This document shows positions 1 to 7,225 of a stretch of 48,900 bases of DNA, one piece after another (within the stretch, counting starts at the first letter, position 1; each line of letters opens with the position of its first letter). The translations under genes were made by a program, and so were the position numbers. The stretch is from an uncultured Clostridia bacterium (GTDB taxonomy: Bacteria > Bacillota > Clostridia > UMGS1883). The stretch covers positions 1 to 48,900 of the forward strand of contig CANRJP010000008.1 of NCBI GenBank assembly GCA_947630975.1. Direction: 5' to 3'. Under the pieces are notes generated by a model. It ran no database searches, was not told the origin of the DNA, and saw only the letters and a list, made by a program, of their open reading frames with translations.

Positions 1-236
1 GCCGCGTCCCGAAGGTTTTCCGCAGTTCCGGCAAAATTTCCTCCGTGAATGAGCTTAAACCATATTTCCGCATGAGCTTTTTCATTTTCCGCGGTTTCTT
101 CAAATATGTCCGCAATCTGTTCATAACCGTCCTCCCGGGCTTTTGTGGCATAGAAGCAATATTTGTTCCGCGCCTGCGACTCTCCCGCGTAGGCGGACAT
201 AAGATTTGCCTCGGTCCTCGACCCCTTAAGATCCAT
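1..236 (-). CDS. Rubrerythrin, N-terminal part (runs off the window edge)
   Basis: The reverse strand from 236 down to 1 encodes about 78 residues beginning MDLKGSRTEANL, followed by AGESQARNKY and EETAENEKAHAEIW. These are the first two helices of the rubrerythrin ferritin-like domain, with the ExxH-type diiron ligands (E in AGES, E and H in ENEKAH). Rubrerythrins are cytoplasmic peroxide reductases of anaerobes that take electrons through a C-terminal rubredoxin domain, which would lie outside the window. The start is the ATG at 234-236, preceded by an AAAGGGG ribosome site. A promoter sits just upstream at 301-329. The family call is firm; whether the rubredoxin domain is present cannot be seen. 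Confidence 0.93.
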   Translation of the reverse strand, partial: MDLKGSRTEANLMSAYAGESQARNKYCFYATKAREDGYEQIADIFEETAENEKAHAEIWFKLIHGGNFAGTAENLRDA

Positions 237-300
237 TTTAAAAACCCCTTTTCGTTTTTTCTAAGGTAGTTTTTCCAAGGCGGGACGGATTTATGTATAT

Positions 301-329
301 ATCTTAGCACAGCCGCCGAATTTTTTCAA
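301..329 (-). promoter_or_regulatory. Sigma-A promoter of the rubrerythrin gene
   Basis: On the reverse strand TTGAAA (324-329) and TAAGAT (301-306) are separated by exactly 17 bp, about 65 bp before the rubrerythrin ATG. Confidence 0.7.
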
Positions 330-356
330 CCGTCTTTCAAAAAAATTTACACTGTA

Positions 357-385
357 TTGACATAAATTCTCGGCTGTGGTATAAT
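357..385 (+). promoter_or_regulatory. Sigma-A promoter of mnmA
   Basis: TTGACA (357-362) and TATAAT (380-385) with a 17-bp spacer, both consensus, 21 bp before the mnmA start; ribosome site GGGAGG lies at 394-399. Confidence 0.85.
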
Positions 386-406
386 TTTCTTCCGGGAGGT
401 GCGGCC

Positions 407-1474
407 ATGAAAAAACGTGCGCTTATAGCGATGAGCGGGGGAGTGGACAGCTCCGTCGCGGCATATTTAATGAAGGAGCGTGGCTTCGACTGCGTGGGGG
501 CCACAATGAAGCTGTTTTCCAACGGCGACATCGACATATCAAACGAACACGCCTGCTGCTCCCTTGAGGATGTGGAGGATGCCCGCAGCGTGGCCTTCGG
601 TCTCGGTATGCCTCACTATGTGTTTAACTTTTCCGACCGTTTCAAAGAAAAGGTCATTGACCGTTTTATCAGCGCCTATGAAAGAGGGGAGACGCCAAAT
701 CCCTGCATCGACTGCAACCGCTTTCTCAAATTTGACAAGCTTTTTCAGAGGGCGAGGGAACTGGACTGCGATTATGTGGCGACCGGCCATTATGCCAGAA
801 TTGAAGAGGAAAACGGCAGATATCTGCTGAAAAAGGCTCTCGATCCCGCCAAGGATCAAAGCTATGTGCTCTACTCCCTGACAGAGGAACAGTTAAGGCA
901 TATTATTTTCCCGCTGGGCGGCCTGACCAAGTCACAGGTTCGGGAAATTGCGGAAAATCAGGGCTTTGTGAACGCGAAAAAGCATGACAGCCAGGACATC
1001 TGTTTTGTACAGAGCGGTAAATACGGCGACTTTATCCGCGCCCACGGCAAAAAGAACCTTCCCGAAGGGGATTTTGTGGATAAAAACGGCAAAGTTCTTG
1101 GCCGCCACAAGGGAATTTTCAATTATACCATAGGCCAGCGGCGGGGACTGGGACTGGCCCTTCCCGCTTCAATGTACGTCTGCGAGATAGACGTGGAAAA
1201 CAACCGTGTGATTTTGGGCTTTGACAGAGATTTGTATTCGACCGCCCTTGACGCCGGAGAATTGAATCTCATTTCCGTTGACAGCATAAAGGAGCCCTTG
1301 AGAGTCAGGGCTAAGACCCGCTATTCCCACCGTGAGGACTGGGCCACGGTAATTCAAACCGGCGAAAAAGAGATCCACGTTGAATTCGACCTCCCCCAAC
1401 GCGCCATAACCAAAGGTCAGGCCGTTGTGCTTTACGACGGCGACGCGGTCGTCGGCGGAGGTGTGATCAAGTAG
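407..1474 (+). CDS. mnmA: tRNA-specific 2-thiouridylase MnmA
   Basis: 355 residues, the normal length for MnmA. The enzyme uses ATP and a persulfide sulfur to thiolate U34 of tRNA-Lys, -Glu and -Gln. The PP-loop SGGVDSS is at residues 10-16. The catalytic pair is visible as Cys100 in NPCIDC and Cys199 in DSQDICF. The motif GQRRGLGL lies in the central domain and the C-terminal beta-barrel is complete. The start is the ATG at 407 with GGGAGG eight bases upstream. It stands alone with its own consensus promoter and a hairpin terminator about 100 bp after the stop. Confidence 0.97.
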   Translation: MKKRALIAMSGGVDSSVAAYLMKERGFDCVGATMKLFSNGDIDISNEHACCSLEDVEDARSVAFGLGMPHYVFNFSDRFKEKVIDRFISAYERGETPNPCIDCNRFLKFDKLFQRARELDCDYVATGHYARIEEENGRYLLKKALDPAKDQSYVLYSLTEEQLRHIIFPLGGLTKSQVREIAENQGFVNAKKHDSQDICFVQSGKYGDFIRAHGKKNLPEGDFVDKNGKVLGRHKGIFNYTIGQRRGLGLALPASMYVCEIDVENNRVILGFDRDLYSTALDAGELNLISVDSIKEPLRVRAKTRYSHREDWATVIQTGEKEIHVEFDLPQRAITKGQAVVLYDGDAVVGGGVIK

Positions 1475-1571
1475 GCAATGAGAGGTCGAACCGCGCACAC
1501 CGTGTGGGGTCTATTTTCCCGTATCCATTGTCAAAGAACCTATCTTGACAGAGAGCCTTTTAAAACGAACG

Positions 1572-1608
1572 CCGCCCCGGGGAGAGGAAGCTCCGGGGCG
1601 GTATTTTT
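1572..1608. terminator. Intrinsic terminator between mnmA and the minus-strand small ORF
   Basis: Nine-bp GC-rich arms CCGCCCCGG (1572-1580) and CCGGGGCGG (1593-1601) are followed on the plus strand by TATTTTTATT. It ends mnmA transcription. On the minus strand the same hairpin directly follows the stop codon of the small ORF at 1607, but its T tract there (CGTTCGTTTT) is weaker. Confidence 0.75.
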
Positions 1609-1693
1609 ATTGTACGCTAACTTCTACAGCCGGACAGAGGGGCCTCATAGCCGTGCAGACCAACAGAGCCATGAGTTTTTTTAGTTTCGACAT
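1607..1693 (-). CDS. Possible 28-residue Cys-containing peptide, unknown function
   Basis: The reverse strand from 1693 encodes 28 residues: a basic start (MSKLKKL), a hydrophobic stretch (MALLV), two cysteines at 13 and 20, and a short tail ending VSVQ. It is too short for ordinary gene finders, but the expression signals are strong: an AGGAGG ribosome site seven bases before the ATG, a TTGACA-N17-TAATGT promoter at 1730-1758, and a GC-rich hairpin straight after the stop. No other frame on this strand makes use of these signals. It resembles a small membrane or exported peptide in general form, but I recognise no family. A leader peptide or a small regulatory RNA with a chance ORF are alternatives. 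Confidence 0.5.
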   Translation of the reverse strand: MSKLKKLMALLVCTAMRPLCPAVEVSVQ

Positions 1694-1729
1694 TTTAAAT
1701 TCCTCCTGCTATTTTTTGCTCATGGAAAC

Positions 1730-1758
1730 ACATTATCACATAAAAATCATTTTGTCAA
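1730..1758 (-). promoter_or_regulatory. Sigma-A promoter of the 28-residue peptide ORF
   Basis: Reverse-strand TTGACA (1753-1758) and TAATGT (1730-1735), 17 bp apart, about 40 bp before the ATG. It is divergent from the promoter at 1787-1815. Confidence 0.75.
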
Positions 1759-1786
1759 TATTTTTTAGATTTTTTAAAATAATTCC

Positions 1787-1815
1787 TTGTAAAAAAATGT
1801 ATGGTATGATATAAT
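1787..1815 (+). promoter_or_regulatory. Sigma-A promoter of the channel operon
   Basis: TTGTAA (1787-1792) and consensus TATAAT (1810-1815) with a 17-bp spacer, 21 bp before the first ORF of the operon. Confidence 0.75.
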
Positions 1816-1836
1816 TATGTAAAAAAGGATAGTAAA

Positions 1837-2064
1837 ATGGAGGAAGTGTATTATGGACGGAAACGGACGGCCTCCCCAGCGGCAAAAAAGACCGCCGACC
1901 CAGGGCGGCCCTATAAGGCGCAGAGGCTCGGACTTGTGCTTTTGGTGCTGCGGCTAATACCTCGGTCGCCGGCGGATTATCGATCCATCGATAAGAGCGT
2001 ACCGGCAGCCGTGGTAGAGGATGACGAAAGAGAAAACGGTCAAAGGATGGTGATTGAAAAATGA
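1837..2064 (+). CDS. Small ORF before the channel gene, possibly frameshifted
   Basis: The frame from ATG 1837 gives 75 residues with a basic N-terminus, a short hydrophobic run (LGLVLLVL) and an acidic C-terminus, and its stop overlaps the ATG of the channel gene by four bases (ATGA). A second ATG at 1853, in another frame, has a better-placed GGAGG (1839-1843) and begins a proline/arginine-rich stretch (RPPQRQKRPP) that stops after 34 codons. The two frames read naturally as the N-terminus and C-terminus of one small single-pass membrane protein, so a frameshift near 1925 is possible. I recognise no family. Confidence that something is translated here is moderate; the exact product is uncertain. 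Confidence 0.4.
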   Translation: MEEVYYGRKRTASPAAKKTADPGRPYKAQRLGLVLLVLRLIPRSPADYRSIDKSVPAAVVEDDERENGQRMVIEK

Positions 2065-2786
2065 GAAGATATATTTACGGATTGATCCACAACAGCGACG
2101 CGCACCGGCGTGACGGACTGTGTTATGACTGGTTCATAATGGTTGTGGCCATAATCAGCGTCGTTCCCATGATGTTCAGGGACAATTCCGCCCCGATATT
2201 CAAAGCTTTAGAGTCGGTTACGGTATATATACTGTTTTTTGATTATATACTTCGCTGGATGACGTATGACATGAGTATGAAGAACAACTCGATTTGGGCC
2301 TTCTTCATCTATCCCTTCACGCCGCTGGCTCTGATGGATATAGCGGGTCTGCTGCCGACTTTGGGGCTGCTTCCTTCGAGCTTCATGATTTTGAGAGTAT
2401 TGCGTCTTGTGAAGCTTTTGCAGTATTCAAAGAGCTGCCGCAGGGTTCTCAATGTTTTCCGCAAGCAAGGGAGAACTCTGGCGTCCGTACTGTTGATAGC
2501 CGTGGCCTATATCTTTATTTCGGCTCTTGTCATGTTCATTTATGAGCCGGCTGAAAATTTTCCCACATTTTTTGACGCTCTTTACTGGGCGACCACCGCT
2601 CTGACGACGGTGGGTTACGGCGATATATACCCCAAATCGGATATAGGTCAGTTCATAAGTATGATCTCATCGTTCTTCGGTATTGCGATCATAGCCATGC
2701 CGGCGGGCGTTGTGACGGCCGGCTTCATGGACGAGCTTGACTCCGAGGAAAAAGAAAAGGAAAGGGAGGCCGAAGGAAATGAATGA
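2061..2786 (+). CDS. Voltage-gated potassium-type ion channel
   Basis: 241 residues with six hydrophobic segments in the Kv/KvAP layout. The S4-like helix (RVLRLVKLL, residues 112-120) carries spaced positive charges. The pore loop has the K+ selectivity filter TTVGYGD at residues 182-188, followed by the last helix and a charged tail. It would form a tetrameric plasma-membrane K+ channel. It starts at ATG 2061, overlapping the preceding ORF by four bases, and its end overlaps the next gene by eight, so the three are likely translated together. Family membership is clear; gating and ion choice are inferred from the filter. Confidence 0.92.
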   Translation: MRRYIYGLIHNSDAHRRDGLCYDWFIMVVAIISVVPMMFRDNSAPIFKALESVTVYILFFDYILRWMTYDMSMKNNSIWAFFIYPFTPLALMDIAGLLPTLGLLPSSFMILRVLRLVKLLQYSKSCRRVLNVFRKQGRTLASVLLIAVAYIFISALVMFIYEPAENFPTFFDALYWATTALTTVGYGDIYPKSDIGQFISMISSFFGIAIIAMPAGVVTAGFMDELDSEEKEKEREAEGNE

Positions 2787-3390
2787 CAGCAGGAAGAAGG
2801 AGATATTAAAATACGCCGCCGTCATGCTCATCGGTCTTGGCCTGAATATCGGTCTATATTGGATCGCGCACATATTTGAGCTGCCCATGTGGCTTGACAC
2901 CGTGGGTACGGCGGTCGCTGCGGTAACGCTTGAGCCAGCGGCGGGACTTGTGATCGGATACGCCACAAACCTTTTTGAGTCAAGCGCTATCTATATGAGT
3001 GACACAATAATTTATTACGCCATAACGGCGTCGTGTGCCCTAATCTTCGGAATTATGCTGAGAAAAAAGGGGAAAATATCATGGAAGCGGCTGCCGCTTG
3101 CGGCTTTAAGCTATGTGGCGGTGTCCGCCGTCCTGTCCGCCGTAATATCTATCTGGCGCGACAGTCCGCCCAGCAGCGGATGGGAACTTATGATTTACGG
3201 AAACATGATTTCGGCCGGTGCGCCAAGCTTTTTTGCCTACGCAGTATCAGCAGGAGCTCTGAAGCTGGTTGACGCGGCGGTAATGTGCGCCGTTACGCCG
3301 CTGGTGTACACTGTTTTACCGGAAAGCATGAAAAATGTTACCCATATCAGTGCCACCACATGGAAATCGCCCTTTAATACTAATCCCTAA
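2779..3390 (+). CDS. Multi-pass membrane protein, ECF S-component-like, tail altered by a repeat
   Basis: 203 residues from the ATG at 2779, which follows AAGGA and overlaps the channel stop; an in-frame start at 2737 lies inside the channel gene and is unlikely. Five or six hydrophobic segments are visible. The stretch DTVGTAVAAVTLEPAAGL with GYATNLFES resembles the membrane part of ECF transporter S-components and related integral membrane sensors, but the substrate is unknown. The last codons and the stop (TAA at 3388-3390) lie inside the left end of the repeat element at 3377, so the native C-terminus may have been cut off by its insertion. Confidence 0.65.
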   Translation: MNDSRKKEILKYAAVMLIGLGLNIGLYWIAHIFELPMWLDTVGTAVAAVTLEPAAGLVIGYATNLFESSAIYMSDTIIYYAITASCALIFGIMLRKKGKISWKRLPLAALSYVAVSAVLSAVISIWRDSPPSSGWELMIYGNMISAGAPSFFAYAVSAGALKLVDAAVMCAVTPLVYTVLPESMKNVTHISATTWKSPFNTNP

Positions 3391-3535
3391 TAAAATCATC
3401 AATTCGCGGCGGCCTTTTTTGTGCCATACAGCGTCATTAACCTTGACAATACATACAGTATTGCCTGCGGTCTCTTCCTTGTCTGGCACAAAAAATCCTC
3501 GCCCCTCGGTTGACGCTTTTAATAGGGATTAGTAT
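3377..3535 (+). repeat. MITE-like element, copy 1 (159 bp)
   Basis: The ends are inverted copies: ATACTAATCCCTA (3377-3389) and TAGGGATTAGTAT (3523-3535). Both ends abut TA, as expected for elements that duplicate a TA target. The interior matches copy 2 at 8100-8373 in reverse orientation. It encodes no protein. The right end carries TTGACG (3510-3515) and, across the border, TATAAA (3533-3538), an outward sigma-A-like promoter that here points at the terminator side of the tRNA pair. Confidence 0.85.
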
Positions 3536-3574
3536 AAAAAATAAACGACGGATCATAACAGATAAATAATGCGG

Positions 3575-3608
3575 CAAAAAAGGTCTGTACCGTTTCGGTA
3601 CAGACCTT
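3575..3608 (-). terminator. Terminator of the tRNA pair
   Basis: On the reverse strand AAAGGTCTGTACCG and CGGTACAGACCTTT form a 14-bp stem with a short loop followed by TTTTTTG, three bases after the tRNA-Thr CCA end. Confidence 0.85.
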
Positions 3609-3610
3609 TG

Positions 3611-3686
3611 TGGAGCTGTCCAGCAGATTCGAACTGCCGACCTCTTCCTTACCAAGGAAGTGCTCTGCCTGCTGAGCTAGGACAGC
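3611..3686 (-). tRNA. tRNA-Thr (anticodon GGT)
   Basis: Reverse-strand cloverleaf of 76 nt. The acceptor arms are GCTGTCC and GGACAGC, with encoded CCA. The D-loop contains AGCTCAG, the anticodon stem-loop is CTTCC-TTGGTAA-GGAAG (anticodon GGT), and the T-loop is GTTCGAATC. Confidence 0.95.
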
Positions 3687-3689
3687 GTA

Positions 3690-3766
3690 TGGCGACCCGG
3701 AAGGGGTTCGAACCCTCGACCTCCAGCGTGACAGGCTGGCGTACTAACCAACTGTACTACCGGGCC
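3690..3766 (-). tRNA. tRNA-Asp (anticodon GTC)
   Basis: Reverse-strand cloverleaf of 77 nt. The acceptor arms are GGCCCGG and CCGGGTC (one G-T pair), with encoded CCA. The anticodon arm is CCAGC-CTGTCAC-GCTGG (anticodon GTC) and the T-loop is GGTTCGAACC. It is the first gene of the pair, three bases from tRNA-Thr. Confidence 0.95.
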
Positions 3767-3825
3767 AAATCAAGGGCTACACCAACAAGGACACCCCTTT
3801 TGCTCACCTTGCGCTCACTTTATAT

Positions 3826-3854
3826 ATTATACACTATGAAGGCCTTTTTGTCAA
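3826..3854 (-). promoter_or_regulatory. Promoter of the tRNA-Asp/tRNA-Thr operon
   Basis: Reverse-strand TTGACA (3849-3854) and TATAAT (3826-3831) with a 17-bp spacer: a full consensus, as is usual for stable RNA genes. Confidence 0.85.
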
Positions 3855-4025
3855 GGGTTTTTTGAAAAAAATTTTAAAAATTTTGCCGTGAATGCGAACT
3901 TTATATACAAATTAGAAAAATGTTATTCCTACCTCACGAATAAAGTTTGTATATTTTAGTATCCTAAATATATGCTTTTATAAATATAGTTTATAAAATA
4001 TTCACATTTTTTAGGCAAAAATGGG
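3855..4025. other. AT-rich intergenic region, no gene seen
   Basis: Between the divergent tRNA and J-like promoters the sequence is very AT-rich with no credible ORF or stable hairpin. I see nothing else in it. Confidence 0.6.
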
Positions 4026-4054
4026 TTGACACACCTTATTTTGTGTTGTATAAT
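4026..4054 (+). promoter_or_regulatory. Consensus promoter of the J-domain-like gene
   Basis: TTGACA (4026-4031), 17-bp spacer, TATAAT (4049-4054); a perfect match to the sigma-A consensus, 50 bp before the ATG. Confidence 0.85.
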
Positions 4055-4104
4055 ATAGTTAATAAAGGTTTTATCGTATTATAATGGGGAAGAGGTGAAA
4101 TTAG

Positions 4105-4818
4105 ATGAAAAAGCGCGGCGGCACAGGCGGTGAAAGTCTGTACAATATTCTTGGCGTAAAAAGGGACGCGGACACCTCGCAGATAAAGTCCGCTTATAAC
4201 GGTATCCTTTCGGATATGGGAGCGGGAGATACTATCTATGCGAGGAAGGTTCAAAATGCTTATCAGGTTCTCGGCAACAAAAATATGCGTATGCGTTACA
4301 ACAACACTCTGGACTCTCAGTCGGGGTTTGAAACGGCGGAAGGCGCGGCGTCGGACGACGGCGGCGAGAGACTGATAACGGCTTACACTATTGATCCGTA
4401 CGGAAACTGGTATACGGAAAAAAAGGAGAGGGAGAATTTGCCGGAGTTCAACGGGAATTCCGCTTATATTCTTTACCTCGCGGAGGAAAATGTTTCGGTA
4501 ATTTCGAAACAGTTGTGGAATAAATGGCGCGATTTGTGCGAAATTTGGCACAGTAAAGACATTATCACAGACACAATAGGCAATATTAGTTTAAATGTAG
4601 ACGTAATATGTCTTGATAACGGTAAGTTGAGCCAGTCGAAAATTTCGCGCAAGGTTTCACAGCTGCCGCTGATGTTCCCGAATGTTGTAAGTGAAATGGG
4701 AAGGGTGTACGCCTACAGCGAGGGCGGCGACACGGTAATGATAGAGGAGTATGATTATATGCATCTCCGCAGAAGAATGGAACGGCAGGATCATGTATAT
4801 GAAAGTATGGAATGGTAA
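4105..4818 (+). CDS. J-domain-like protein lacking HPD
   Basis: 237 residues. Residues 12-68 follow the J-domain pattern: YNILGVKRDADTSQIKSAY, then NAYQVLGNKNMRMRYN. The loop that should contain the HPD tripeptide needed to stimulate DnaK ATPase reads LSDMGAGDT instead. The remaining 170 residues carry no motif I recognise; there is no signal peptide, membrane span or zinc finger. It is a single gene with a consensus promoter and AGAGGTGA ribosome site, so it is probably well expressed. A degenerate J-fold used for protein contact rather than as a DnaK co-chaperone is an inference. Confidence 0.75.
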   Translation: MKKRGGTGGESLYNILGVKRDADTSQIKSAYNGILSDMGAGDTIYARKVQNAYQVLGNKNMRMRYNNTLDSQSGFETAEGAASDDGGERLITAYTIDPYGNWYTEKKERENLPEFNGNSAYILYLAEENVSVISKQLWNKWRDLCEIWHSKDIITDTIGNISLNVDVICLDNGKLSQSKISRKVSQLPLMFPNVVSEMGRVYAYSEGGDTVMIEEYDYMHLRRRMERQDHVYESMEW

Positions 4819-4825
4819 ATTAAAT

Positions 4826-4870
4826 AAAAAATCAGGGGCCGTCGGTTCAACCGATGACCCCTGATTTTTT
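4826..4870. terminator. Bidirectional terminator
   Basis: AAAAAATCAGGGG and CCCCTGATTTTTT flank an inner GTCGGTTCAACCGAT hairpin. A-tract on one side and T-tract on the other let it serve both the J-like gene and the convergent LRR gene, whose stop codon (4869-4871) overlaps it. Confidence 0.9.
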
Positions 4871-5807
4871 ATTGTTCCTCCTGAAATGCCCGCTCGCCTA
4901 TATCGGTGACAGACGGCGGCAGCTTTATTTCCTTAAGGCTACGGCAGCCTTCAAAGGCGTAATTGCCCACGGATTCCAGCCCGTCGGGGAAGCGTATGGA
5001 CGTTATACCGATACAGTTCAAAAAGGCGCCGCTGCCGATATGCTTCACGTCGGAGGGAACCGCGAACTCTCCCTCGTAGCCGATGGGGCAGCAGATGAGC
5101 CGGTGCATATCCTTCACGTACAGCGCGCCGTCCACGCTTACAAAGTGGGTGTTGGCGCTGTCCACCACTATACTCTTGAGGTTTTTGGCAAAAGCGAAGG
5201 GGCAGGAGCCTATCATTTCAACGTTTTCGGGAATTGTGATCTCCTGAAGCCCGTCGCACTCGCAGAAGCTCCAGCCGCCGATGAATTTCAGGCTTTCGGG
5301 CAGGACGATATTTTTAATGTTGGGACACTGGCGGAAAGCGTGGTCGCCCAGCACCTTGATGCCCTCGCTGAGTTCCACATAGCGCAGAGCCACACAGCCG
5401 TAAAAGCACCATGGGGACACGGCGTCCACCGAGCCGGGAATGGCTATGCTCTCCAAAGATATGCAGTTTTCAAAGGCTCCCTGACCCAGGAAACGAAGTC
5501 TCCGGGGCAACTCGATGTTTTTAAGAAAGGAGCAGCCCTTGAAAGCAAATTCGCCTATGAAGCGCACGGTTTTCGGCAGCTTGACCGTTTTCAGGCTGCG
5601 GCAGCCCTCGAAGCAGAGGACGCCGACGCGGGTTATGCCCTCGGGCAGGGTCACCTTTGTGAGCTGGGTGCAGCCACGGAAGGCGTCGTCTCCAAGCTCG
5701 GTTACTCCGGCGGGCACCTCCACCTCGCCCACGATGTTCTTGGGCACGCTGTAAAGCACGGTTTTGTCCTCGTTATATAAACAATCCTTCATATCCTCAG
5801 TCGACAT
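4869..5807 (-). CDS. Leucine-rich repeat protein, BspA/TpLRR type
   Basis: 312 residues from ATG 5807, with GGAGG upstream; longer in-frame starts run into nfnB and are rejected. Most of the protein is a run of about 23-residue repeats of the form AFxGCxxLxxVxLPxxVxxIG, the LRR_5 (BspA-like) type. There is no signal peptide or surface anchor, so it is probably cytoplasmic, unlike the classic surface BspA adhesins. It begins 16 bp after the nfnB stop, so it is the third gene of the nfnAB operon. Role unknown; LRR solenoids usually bind proteins. Confidence 0.85.
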   Translation of the reverse strand: MSTEDMKDCLYNEDKTVLYSVPKNIVGEVEVPAGVTELGDDAFRGCTQLTKVTLPEGITRVGVLCFEGCRSLKTVKLPKTVRFIGEFAFKGCSFLKNIELPRRLRFLGQGAFENCISLESIAIPGSVDAVSPWCFYGCVALRYVELSEGIKVLGDHAFRQCPNIKNIVLPESLKFIGGWSFCECDGLQEITIPENVEMIGSCPFAFAKNLKSIVVDSANTHFVSVDGALYVKDMHRLICCPIGYEGEFAVPSDVKHIGSGAFLNCIGITSIRFPDGLESVGNYAFEGCRSLKEIKLPPSVTDIGERAFQEEQ

Positions 5808-5823
5808 TATCCAAGCCTCCGCT

Positions 5824-7224
5824 TTACTTATTTTTGGATCTGATGTATTCGTCGATGGCCTTGGCGGCGTTCTTGCCCGCGCCCATAGCCAAAATGACCG
5901 TGGCCGCACCGGTAACCGCATCGCCGCCGGCGTATACGCCCTCACGGGAGGTCAGGCCGCTGTCGCCCTCGGTAATAATGCAGCCGTGGCGGTTGGTCTC
6001 AAGACCGGGGGTGGTGCTGCGAATGAGGGGGTTGGGGCTGGTGCCGATGGACATTATCACCGTGTCCACTTCAAGCTCAAACTCGCTGCCGGGCTTTTCA
6101 ACGGGGCGGCGGCGTCCGCTGGCGTCGGGCTCGCCAAGCTCCATTTCGATGCAGCGTATGCCGCGAACGAAGCCGTTTTCGTCGCCAAGTATCTCCACGG
6201 GGTTGTTGAGGGTCTTGAAGATTATGCCCTCCTCCATGGCGTGCTCGACTTCCTCTTTACGGGCGGGAAGCTCCTCCATGCCCCGGCGGTATACGATGTA
6301 CACCGTGTCCGCGCCGAGGCGCATGGCGCTGCGGGCGGCGTCCATGGCGACGTTGCCGCCGCCGACTACGGCCACCTTGCCGCTCTTTTTGATGGGAGTT
6401 TTGCTGTCGGGGCGGTAGGCTTTCATAAGATTTACCCGCGTCAGGTATTCGTTGGCGCTGTAAACGCCCTTCAGGCTTTCGCCGGGGATATTCATGAATC
6501 GGGGCAGTCCCGCGCCGCTGCCGATGAACACCGCTTCGTTGCCCATCTCGAACAACTCGTCGACGGTGAGCACCTTGCCTATAACCATATTTGTTTCTAT
6601 ATCCACGCCTATGGCCTTGAGGTTGTCGATCTCCTTCTGAACTATGGCCTTGGGCAAACGGAACTCCGGTATGCCGTAGACCAGCACGCCTCCGGCGGTG
6701 TGCAGAGCCTCGTAAACGGTGACCTTGTAGCCCATTTTCGCCAGATCACCGGCGGCGGTCAGGCCGCTGGGGCCGGCGCCGATTATGGCTACCTTGTGGC
6801 CGTTGGGCTGGGGGATAGCGGGAGTTTCGCTGCTGTGCTCGCGGTGCCAGTCGGCCACGAAGCGCTCAAGCCGGCCTATGCCCACGCTTTCGCCCTTAAT
6901 GCCCCGGACGCATTTGCCCTCGCATTGGTTCTCCTGCGGGCATACGCGGCCGCACACGGCGGGCAGAGCGCTGCTGCGGCTTATTATCTCGAAAGCGCCC
7001 TCCATGTCCTCGTTAGCCACTTTCTCGATGAATGCCGGAATGTCGATAGCCACGGGACAGGCGCTGACGCAGGGTTTATTCTTACAGTTAAGGCAGCGGC
7101 GCGCCTCGCCCACCGCCATGTCGTAGGTGTAGCCTGTAGCCACCTCGTTAAAATTCCGTGCCCTCACCTTGGGATCCTGAGAGGGCATGGGGCATTTTTC
7201 GTTGCTCATATTGCGCTGGGCCAT
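5824..7224 (-). CDS. nfnB: NfnB/SudA-type large subunit, NADPH:ferredoxin transhydrogenase
   Basis: 466 residues of the GltD-like family. The N-terminal domain has two Cys sets for [4Fe-4S] clusters: Cys44, 47, 52, 56 and Cys91, 95, 101, 105. An FAD dinucleotide fold follows (AIIGAGPSGL, about 146-155), then an NADP-binding fold (VVGGGNVAMDAAR). With NfnA this forms the electron-bifurcating NADH-dependent ferredoxin:NADP+ oxidoreductase that balances NADH, NADPH and reduced ferredoxin in anaerobes. GltD or sulfide dehydrogenase SudA are homologous alternatives, but the adjacent NfnA-type partner favours Nfn. One base separates it from nfnA. Confidence 0.9.
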   Translation of the reverse strand: MAQRNMSNEKCPMPSQDPKVRARNFNEVATGYTYDMAVGEARRCLNCKNKPCVSACPVAIDIPAFIEKVANEDMEGAFEIISRSSALPAVCGRVCPQENQCEGKCVRGIKGESVGIGRLERFVADWHREHSSETPAIPQPNGHKVAIIGAGPSGLTAAGDLAKMGYKVTVYEALHTAGGVLVYGIPEFRLPKAIVQKEIDNLKAIGVDIETNMVIGKVLTVDELFEMGNEAVFIGSGAGLPRFMNIPGESLKGVYSANEYLTRVNLMKAYRPDSKTPIKKSGKVAVVGGGNVAMDAARSAMRLGADTVYIVYRRGMEELPARKEEVEHAMEEGIIFKTLNNPVEILGDENGFVRGIRCIEMELGEPDASGRRRPVEKPGSEFELEVDTVIMSIGTSPNPLIRSTTPGLETNRHGCIITEGDSGLTSREGVYAGGDAVTGAATVILAMGAGKNAAKAIDEYIRSKNK

Positions 7225-7225
7225 G

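Noticed and set aside
1478-1814. Two plus-strand ORFs after mnmA
   Set aside because: They run through the terminator and over the divergent promoters, have no ribosome site and no recognisable protein features; the minus-strand 28-codon ORF explains the signals better.
3377-3535. Insertion sequence with transposase
   Set aside because: Only 159 bp and no coding capacity; a nonautonomous element is the most that can be claimed.
5808-5945. Longer N-terminus of the LRR gene
   Set aside because: It would overlap nfnB in another frame with Arg/Pro-rich nonsense sequence; GGAGG and ATG at 5807 fit better.
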